Notes under the pieces: generated by a model
Told to the model about the DNA's origin: nothing
Database searches by the model: none
Seen by the model: only the letters and a program-made list of their open reading frames with translations
Assembly (NCBI RefSeq): GCF_003947415.1
Contig: NZ_QHKL01000001.1
Location: 372,001-436,000 of the forward strand
Direction: 5' to 3'
DNA length: 64,000 nt
Source: Amycolatopsis sp. WAC 01376
GTDB lineage: Bacteria > Actinomycetota > Actinomycetes > Mycobacteriales > Pseudonocardiaceae
Position numbers and translations under genes: made by a program
In this document: positions 58,248 through 64,000 of the stretch, in pieces
Layout of the letters: each line of letters starts with the position of its first letter
How positions within the stretch are numbered: the stretch's first letter is position 1

Positions 58248-59471
58248 ATGCGGGATTACGCTCGACTGGTGCTGGCCTTCCTCAGGAATCACCCGAGAGC
58301 CGTCGACCGCGGCCTGACCCTCCTCATCGGACTGTCCACTGTGGTCACCGCCGATGACCCGGAGGGCTTCGAGTGGTGGCTGGCCTCCTTGGTGGCCTTG
58401 GCTTCTTTGCTCGTCCGGCACCGGAACCCCACGATCACCTTCGCGGCCGGGGGCACGGTCTCACTGCTGCATCTGGCGATGGGCAACGATCTCAAACCCG
58501 TCGACGTCGTGGCGTTGATCGGCCTCTTCTCCGTCGCGGCCTGGGGATCGCGCCGGCTTTCGCTAGGGCTGCTGGCAGCGGGGCTGTTCGTCGCCGGAGC
58601 GTGGTCTTTCTATGCGTCCGAAGCGAACACGCGGACGCCGGGCCCGACGCCACCGCGACTCATCATCATCGATCGCCTGGCACCGGCCGACACCGACGCC
58701 GACGACCATCAAGTGCAGGACTGGGGCGGTTTTCCGGCTATCGGCCTGTCGCTCGGCGTGGCGTGGCTGGCCGGGCTGAACACGCGGCAGCGCCGGATCC
58801 GGCTGTCGGTGCTGGAACAGCGGGCCGCCGATCTCGAACGCGAGCGTGACACCCAGGCCGCGCTGGCCGTGGCCGCCGAACGCGGCCGGATCAGCCGCGA
58901 ACTGCACGACGTCGTCGCGCACGCGCTTTCCGTGGTGGTCCTGCAGGCGCAGGGAGCCCAGGCGGAGCTGGACCGGCGGCCCGAGCGATCGAGGGAGGCG
59001 CTGGACGCCATCGTCGACACCGGGCGGACCGCGTTGAGCGAGATCCGGCGGCTGCTCGGCGCGCTCGGCCAGGACGAGCCGGACTGGGAACCCCGGCCCG
59101 GTGCGGAACGCCTGCTGCGGCTGGCCGCCGACATCCGGTCCGCGGGCACGCCGGTCGAGTTCAGCGTCGAAGGGGAACCACGGCCACTTTCGTCCACAGT
59201 GGACCTGGCCGCCTACCGGATCGTGCAGGAGTCGCTGACGAACGTGCTGAAACACGCCGGTCCGGACGCGGCGGTGACTATCGTGATGCGGTACGAGCCC
59301 GGGACACTGGGGATCGAGGTGACCGACGACGGCGTCGCGGCCGAAGCGCCGTCCGGCACCGGGCACGGCCTCGAAGGGATGCGGGAGCGAGTGAACGTAC
59401 TGGGCGGCACCTTCGAAGCGGGACCGCGGCCGGACCGCGGCTTCGCCGTCCGCGCGTCCCTGCCGTCATGA
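58248..59471 (+). CDS. NarL-type sensor histidine kinase (system 3)
   Basis: A 407-residue kinase with about four to five membrane segments in residues 25-190. HisKA_3 includes SRELHDVVAHALSVVVLQAQ and the ATPase has YRIVQESLTNVLKHAGPD and GHGLEGMRERV. The ATG at 58248 follows a non-coding-looking frame. Two direct repeats lie upstream. It overlaps its response regulator by 4 bp. Confidence 0.93.
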   Translation: MRDYARLVLAFLRNHPRAVDRGLTLLIGLSTVVTADDPEGFEWWLASLVALASLLVRHRNPTITFAAGGTVSLLHLAMGNDLKPVDVVALIGLFSVAAWGSRRLSLGLLAAGLFVAGAWSFYASEANTRTPGPTPPRLIIIDRLAPADTDADDHQVQDWGGFPAIGLSLGVAWLAGLNTRQRRIRLSVLEQRAADLERERDTQAALAVAAERGRISRELHDVVAHALSVVVLQAQGAQAELDRRPERSREALDAIVDTGRTALSEIRRLLGALGQDEPDWEPRPGAERLLRLAADIRSAGTPVEFSVEGEPRPLSSTVDLAAYRIVQESLTNVLKHAGPDAAVTIVMRYEPGTLGIEVTDDGVAAEAPSGTGHGLEGMRERVNVLGGTFEAGPRPDRGFAVRASLPS

Positions 59472-60115
59472 CGATCCGCGTGGTCATCGCCGATGACCAG
59501 GCGCTCGTGCGCACCGGCCTGCGGATGATCCTGGACAACGCGGACGACATCGACGTCGTCGGCGAGGCGGGGAACGGCGCGGAGGCCGTCGCGCTGGTCG
59601 CGGAGCTCGATCCCGACGTCGTGCTCATGGACATCCGGATGCCCGAAATGGACGGCGTCGAGGCCACCGCCGCGATCGCCGCGGCCTATCGCACCCGCGT
59701 CCTGGTGCTGACCACCTTCGACCTGGACGAATACGTCTACGCCGCGCTCCAGGCGGGCGCGAGCGGCTTCCTGCTCAAGGACTCGCTGGCACCGGATCTG
59801 CTCGCCGGCGTCCGCGTGGTCGCCGACGGCGAGGCCACCCTGGCTCCCACCGTCACCCGCCGGCTGCTCGACCGCGTCGTCACCGGCCTGCCCACGTCGC
59901 CACCGGACGACAGGCTCGCGCTGCTCACCGGACGCGAACACGAGGTGCTCCAGCAGCTGGCGCGCGGCCTGTCCAACGCCGAGATCGCCGGACTGCTGTA
60001 TCTCTCGCCGGGGACGGTGAAGACGCACGTCGGCCGGATCCTCACCAAACTCGGCCTCCGCGACCGCGTCCAGGCCGTCGTCTTCGCCTACGAATCCGGG
60101 ATGATCAGCCGCTGA
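59468..60115 (+). CDS. NarL/FixJ-family response regulator (system 3)
   Basis: A 215-residue receiver-LuxR protein: VIADDQ, VVLMDIRMPEMDG with the phospho-acceptor, lysine in LLKDSLAPD and the LuxR helix-turn-helix (LTGREHEVLQQLARGLSNAE). ATG overlaps the kinase stop (ATGA). Its end overlaps the convergent acetyltransferase by 11 bp. Confidence 0.94.
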   Translation: MTIRVVIADDQALVRTGLRMILDNADDIDVVGEAGNGAEAVALVAELDPDVVLMDIRMPEMDGVEATAAIAAAYRTRVLVLTTFDLDEYVYAALQAGASGFLLKDSLAPDLLAGVRVVADGEATLAPTVTRRLLDRVVTGLPTSPPDDRLALLTGREHEVLQQLARGLSNAEIAGLLYLSPGTVKTHVGRILTKLGLRDRVQAVVFAYESGMISR

Positions 60116-60749
60116 CCGCGGCGGGCGTGCGCCAGTGCTTGCCGCGACGGGGCCGCCGGTGCTGGCCGCGCCTGCCGAGCTCACGCAGGTCGTCCGAAGG
60201 GCGGGCGGCGAACTCCTCGGCGGTGATGCCCATCCGCACGAGGTACTTGATCTCGCCGCGCACCACCTCGGTGTCGCGCAGCCTGCCTTCCTCGCGGAAG
60301 CCGAGCCCGCCGTGCAGCGAAAGCGACGCGAGGTTGCCGCCGTACACGGTGACCTCGCATTTGCGGAAGCCACGCTGGCCGAACATATGCGCCAGGAGGA
60401 CGGTGATGGCGTCCGTGGCGTAGCCGCAGCGCTGGTGACGAGGGGCGATCCCGATGCCGTAGCCGAACCGGCCGGTCACCGGGTCGGCGCCGATGGTGCA
60501 GACCGACCCGACCAGCATCCGGCCGCGCACCGTCTCGATGCCGAAGTGGATGTCGTCACCCGAGGATCCCGAACGGTGCGAGGCCCAGTGCCGGTGTCCG
60601 CCGCCGATCAGCGGCGTCGCCTCGCGGGCCATGTCACGGTCGAACCCCATCAGGACCCGGCGGTCGCGGAGACCGACCTCGCGCAACCGCACCTTCCGCC
60701 CGACCTGCTCGGGCTCCAGGGCGGTGCGGCTCACCGCGTCCGGCCGCAC
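60105..60749 (-). CDS. GNAT-family N-acetyltransferase
   Basis: A 214-residue acetyltransferase of the RimJ/RimL-like type. The acetyl-CoA loop is IGIAPRHQRCGYATDAITVLL and the C-terminal half includes KCEVTVYGGNLASLSLHGGLGF. The acceptor is unknown; the last 30 residues are basic. GTG start at 60749. Confidence 0.87.
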   Translation of the reverse strand: MRPDAVSRTALEPEQVGRKVRLREVGLRDRRVLMGFDRDMAREATPLIGGGHRHWASHRSGSSGDDIHFGIETVRGRMLVGSVCTIGADPVTGRFGYGIGIAPRHQRCGYATDAITVLLAHMFGQRGFRKCEVTVYGGNLASLSLHGGLGFREEGRLRDTEVVRGEIKYLVRMGITAEEFAARPSDDLRELGRRGQHRRPRRGKHWRTPAAVSG

Positions 60750-60803
60750 GACTGCTCACGAACGATCACAAGCATGCTTGGACGATATCGGTACCCGAAA
60801 CGC

Positions 60804-60840
60804 CCGAAGGCCCCCACCCGGTACGGATGGAGGCCTTCGG
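60804..60840 (-). terminator. Hairpin after the third cold-shock gene
   Basis: CCGAAGGCC and its complement GGCCTTCGG (60804-60812, 60832-60840) lie 12 bp past the csp stop on the minus strand. Confidence 0.65.
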
Positions 60841-60851
60841 CGTGAAGAAAG

Positions 60852-61055
60852 TCAGATGGCGACGACGCGCTGGGCCTGCGGGCCCTTCTGACCTTGGCCG
60901 ATCTCGAACTCGACGCGCTGCCCTTCGTCCAGGGACTTGAAACCGCTGCCCTGGATCTCCGAGTAGTGCACGAAAACGTCCGGTCCGCCGTCGTCCTGAG
61001 CGATGAAGCCGAAGCCCTTTTCGCCGTTGAACCACTTAACGCTGCCCTGAGCCAT
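60852..61055 (-). CDS. CspA-family cold-shock protein
   Basis: A 67-residue cold-shock-domain protein beginning [20 protein letters not shown], with RNP1 KGFGFI and RNP2 VFVHYSEI. The third copy in the window; distinguished by the DDGGPD loop and [11 protein letters not shown]. Own terminator, no operon partner. Confidence 0.97.
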   Translation of the reverse strand: MAQGSVKWFNGEKGFGFIAQDDGGPDVFVHYSEIQGSGFKSLDEGQRVEFEIGQGQKGPQAQRVVAI

Positions 61056-61277
61056 ACTTTTCTACCTGCTCTTCATAGCGAGTCTGAGCCCATTCGATGC
61101 CCCGATCTCGCCGTCTATTGTCGCAGGTCTTGCCGAGATACACACGTCGCCGTCCCAAATTAATACAGATCGCCTGGTCAACGGCACCCTCGGCGGGTCG
61201 CCCGGCGCGTCGGATCGCCGATTTCCGCCGTCTTCGGGCTTGACCTTGACCCTGCGTCAGGGTCGGAGCCTTGCCGC

Positions 61278-62126
61278 ATGACGACCACACCCCCGCTCGG
61301 AGAGTTCCAGGAGATCGACGGCCGCCGCCTGTTCGTGCACCGGTCGGGCGACGGCGGGCCCGCCGTCGTGTTCTTGCCGGGGGCGAGCGCGGTCGGCTTG
61401 GACTACTTCGGTGTCCACCAGGAGGTCGCGCGGTTCACCACCGCCGTGCTGTACGACCGCGGCGGCACGGGCTACAGCGACGCGCTCCCGCTGCCCCGCA
61501 GCGCCACCGCGGTCGCCACGGAACTGCGCGAGCTGCTCCTCGCCCAGGGCGTCGCCGCCCCGTATGTGCTGGCAGCACACTCCCTCGGCGGCCTCTACGC
61601 GCATCGGTTCGCGCAGCTCTACCCACGTGAGGTGGCCGGACTGGTCTTCCTGGACGCCCTCCACCCCTGCTGGGACGACTTCATGCCGCCCGCGGCGAGC
61701 CTGGCCGAGGCCGAGCGGCCGGGACCCGAGCCGGACCGCCAGGCCCTCCGCGCGATGCACGCCGAGCTGCGCGCGGACTACCCGGACGACGTGGGCCTGC
61801 CGCTGATCGAGGCCAAGATGAGCGACGAATGGCTTCGCGCCGGTGCCGCAGAACGCACCGGGCTGGTCGCGCTCGCCGACGAACTGCGGGGCGGGCCGGA
61901 CCTCCCCGACGTCCCGGCCATCGCGCTCACCGTCGTCGGCACCGACGCCGGGCATCCGCCGCAGGAGATCAACGAGGCCAAGACGAGGATGGACGCCGCG
62001 CGGATGAGCGGGTTCTCCCGCGGGGAGCAGCGAGTGATCTTCGACACGCTCCACCACCGGCTCTGCTTCGACCGCCCCGATGCCGTGGTCCAGGCGATCC
62101 GCGACGTCGTCGACCGCTCCCGCTGA
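61278..62126 (+). CDS. Alpha/beta-fold hydrolase
   Basis: A 282-residue cytosolic hydrolase. The oxyanion region is VVFLPGASAVGLDYF, the nucleophile elbow AAHSLGGLYAHR, and a candidate C-terminal histidine is in FDTLHHRLCFDRP. No signal peptide. Substrate unknown. Followed by a repeat-filled intergenic region. Confidence 0.88.
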   Translation: MTTTPPLGEFQEIDGRRLFVHRSGDGGPAVVFLPGASAVGLDYFGVHQEVARFTTAVLYDRGGTGYSDALPLPRSATAVATELRELLLAQGVAAPYVLAAHSLGGLYAHRFAQLYPREVAGLVFLDALHPCWDDFMPPAASLAEAERPGPEPDRQALRAMHAELRADYPDDVGLPLIEAKMSDEWLRAGAAERTGLVALADELRGGPDLPDVPAIALTVVGTDAGHPPQEINEAKTRMDAARMSGFSRGEQRVIFDTLHHRLCFDRPDAVVQAIRDVVDRSR

Positions 62127-62594
62127 GGGGAAGCGGGGTGGTCCGGCGCCGGTGCGCTGGGCTTGAATGCTCCCAATGCCACATTGGGGACACTGAGCGT
62201 CTCCGATGCGACATTGGGGGCACCGATCGAGCGACCGGCACCGGCACGGCTGGGCTCGGCTCCGGTGCGGTGGGCTTGAGTGTCCCCAACGCGACATTGG
62301 GGGCACTGAGCGTCTCCGATGCGACCGGTATTTGCTTACCTACGCTTGACCAGGGCGAAGGTGAAGCGTCAGCGGCGGCTCGGATCACACGACCACCTGG
62401 CCTGCATGAGGGTGACGGCTCAGCGTGTGCCGGGTGCTGACGATGTGGGAATCGGGACGTTGAGTGTCCCAATTCCTACATCGTCGAGGGGTTCCCCGCT
62501 CACCCACATCAGCATCCAGTGGGTAGGCAAATACGGGTTCCACCAATGCGACATTGGGGGCGCTGGAGCCGGGGTCGTACGGACAGGAGGACGG
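62127..62594. repeat. Intergenic repeat cluster with CATTGGGG palindromes
   Basis: A 69-bp unit occurs at 62144-62212 and 62257-62325 (period 113 bp, about 8 differences), each containing a CCAA-CATTGGGG dyad; a partial copy lies at about 62541-62560. A second palindrome (arms 62439-62458 and 62466-62485, two mismatches) has unrelated sequence. No credible gene. Confidence 0.85.
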
Positions 62595-63341
62595 GTGCTC
62601 ACGATCGGCAGGCTCGCGGCGACCGCCGGGGTGACCGTGCGTGCCGTTCGCCACTACCACCACATCGGCCTGCTGCCCGAGCCCGAACGCGACGCCTCCG
62701 GTTACCGCCGCTACAGCGCCCAGGCGGCGGTGGACCTCATCCGGATCAAGACGCTCGCGGACGCGGGGGTGCCCTTGGCCCGCGTCGACGCGTTGCTGCA
62801 CGCGGAGCCTGCCGAGTTCGCCGACGCCATCGCCGACCTCGACGCCGAACTGCGGCGCAAGATCGACCGGCTCACCGAGAACCGCCACCGGATCGCCGAA
62901 CTGACCGGCGGCGAACGGCTCATCCTGCCGCCCGGCGTGGTCGCCCTCCTGGAGCGGATGCGTGGCCTCGGCGTCAGCGAGCAGCGGGTGCTGCTCGAAC
63001 GTGACGCGTGGATCCTGATGCAAGCGCTGGATCCGCGCGCCATGCCGGAGCGGCTGCGGGACAAGAACGCCGCCTTCGACGATCCCGAGACGCTGCGTGT
63101 CTACCTGGCCTGCGATCAGGCAGTCGGCTGGGATCCGCGCGATCCCCGTCTCGACCGGCTCATCGAGGACCTGGACGCCTGGGAGATCGAACACGAACGG
63201 GACGGCGGGCGGCCGGGATACCGCGAGCTGGTGGTTTCCCGGATCTCCGAGGCGTCGCCGGCGTGGCAACGCATCGTCGGCGAACTCGCCCACCGCGCCC
63301 GGTCGCGTCAGTGCCCTTCGGGTTCGGAGCCGATCCGGTAG
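62595..63341 (+). CDS. MerR-family regulator with C-terminal effector region
   Basis: A 248-residue protein. The MerR winged helix-turn-helix (IGRLAATAGVTVRAVRHYHH, ASGYRRYSAQ) is followed by a coiled coil (DLDAELRRKIDRLTENRHRI) and a helical C-terminal domain typical of longer drug-responsive MerR proteins. The GTG at 62595 follows AGGAGG. Its end overlaps the convergent permease by 34 bp. Target genes unknown. Confidence 0.9.
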   Translation: MLTIGRLAATAGVTVRAVRHYHHIGLLPEPERDASGYRRYSAQAAVDLIRIKTLADAGVPLARVDALLHAEPAEFADAIADLDAELRRKIDRLTENRHRIAELTGGERLILPPGVVALLERMRGLGVSEQRVLLERDAWILMQALDPRAMPERLRDKNAAFDDPETLRVYLACDQAVGWDPRDPRLDRLIEDLDAWEIEHERDGGRPGYRELVVSRISEASPAWQRIVGELAHRARSRQCPSGSEPIR

Positions 63342-64000
63342 GGGACGGGTTTGCCGTCCGCGTCCCGCACCGGGACCGGATTGCCGTCGGCGTCCACGAT
63401 CTTGCCGTCGACGATCCTGTCGCCGTCCTTGAGCCGCGAGAAGGCCTTGAGATCGGAGTAGTCGATCACCCTGGTCGCCGTCGCGAACACCGACGGGTCG
63501 CGGCCCTTGCCCGGCTTCAGGTGGTTGAACAGCAGGTTCAGCACGACGGCCATGAGCGCGGCGGAGCTGATCCCCGAGTGGAAGATGGTGCCGACCCACG
63601 CCGGGAAGTGGTGGTAGAACTCCGGCGCCGCGATCGGGACCATGCCCAGCCCGACGGAAGCCGCGACGATCACCAGGTTCATGTTCCCGTTGTAGTCCAC
63701 TTTGGACAGTGTCCTGATCCCGGACGCCGCGACCGTGCCGAACAGCACGAGACCTGCCCCGCCCAGCACCGGGTACGGGATCGCGGCGACCACCCTGCCG
63801 AGTACCGGGAGCATGCCGAGGACCAGCAGGATCACGCCGCCCGCGGTCACCACGAACCGGCTCCTGACGCCGGTGATCGCGACGAGGCCGACGTTCTGGG
63901 CGAACGCGCTCTGCATGAACCCGTTGAAGACCGGCGCGATCGCCGAGGACGCCATGTCGGCGCGCAGCCCGTCGCCGATCCGGCGTTTGCCGACCCGGGT
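63308..64000 (-). CDS. Xanthine/uracil permease (NCS2), 5' end beyond the window
   Basis: The C-terminal 230 residues of a nucleobase:cation symporter. The signature FAQNVGLVAITGVRSRFV is present near the visible start, with about four to five further membrane helices. An unusual hydrophilic tail holds two DADG-x-PVP repeats. The frame is open across the right edge. Substrate is probably a purine or uracil. Confidence 0.9.
   Translation of the reverse strand, partial: TRVGKRRIGDGLRADMASSAIAPVFNGFMQSAFAQNVGLVAITGVRSRFVVTAGGVILLVLGMLPVLGRVVAAIPYPVLGGAGLVLFGTVAASGIRTLSKVDYNGNMNLVIVAASVGLGMVPIAAPEFYHHFPAWVGTIFHSGISSAALMAVVLNLLFNHLKPGKGRDPSVFATATRVIDYSDLKAFSRLKDGDRIVDGKIVDADGNPVPVRDADGKPVPYRIGSEPEGH

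Overview
The window is GC-rich actinomycete DNA, most likely Amycolatopsis or a close Pseudonocardiaceae relative. The grounds are GTG/TTG starts, small CspA-type proteins, a PknG/GlnX/GlnH set, EspG and DUF3558 genes, AICE genes of the Pseudonocardiaceae type, and several families of long intergenic palindromes. This is inferred from gene content; no database search was possible.

Layout. 1-5.4 kb: a partial membrane protein, a four-PAS GGDEF-EAL c-di-GMP protein, a small acetyltransferase, an arylamine N-acetyltransferase and a secreted trypsin-like protease. 5.5-16.5 kb: an 11-kb actinomycete integrative and conjugative element (AICE) in the 3' end of tRNA-Phe, flanked by 61-bp direct repeats. 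It carries int, xis, a RepSA-type HUH initiator, a TraSA-type FtsK translocase, a pra-like activator, small regulators, and a right arm of DUF5919-HTH, Nudix, HD and AT-rich cargo genes. tRNA-Phe, -Asp and -Glu follow.

16.9-24.9 kb: a SCO6745-like gene, a cold-shock gene, an L,D-transpeptidase lipoprotein, a secreted peptide / SigE-family sigma / anti-sigma-like trio, an MHS-family transporter and a hotdog thioesterase. 25-34.6 kb: pknG and glnX-glnH on the minus strand. Between them, on the plus strand, lies a type VII secretion accessory cassette: espG, a small helical candidate substrate, three DUF3558 lipoproteins and a Gly-rich PPE/WXG-like protein.

34.7-46.5 kb: two NarL-type two-component systems, an AcoR-like regulator beside an AcoX-like protein, a second cold-shock gene, and a thiamine-diphosphate enzyme divergent from a hydroxyacid-oxoacid transhydrogenase and thioesterase. 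46.4-52.7 kb: a class III lanthipeptide operon of the SapB (ram/amf) type: LanKC synthetase, a 47-aa precursor with two labionin motifs, and two ABC half-transporters that probably form a heterodimer. 53-64 kb: small membrane proteins, an orphan MCE protein, a PPOX-family enzyme, a MerR/SDR divergent pair with a 19-bp-spacer promoter, a secreted hydrolase, a third two-component system, a third cold-shock gene, an alpha/beta hydrolase, a second MerR regulator and the 3' part of a xanthine/uracil permease.

The points most worth following are the SapB-like lanthipeptide locus with no adjacent RamR gene, the ESX cassette between glnH and pknG, the mosaic DUF3558 triplet, the AICE with a tRNA terminator that has changed by compensatory substitution, and the long perfect palindromes that sit mostly between convergent genes.
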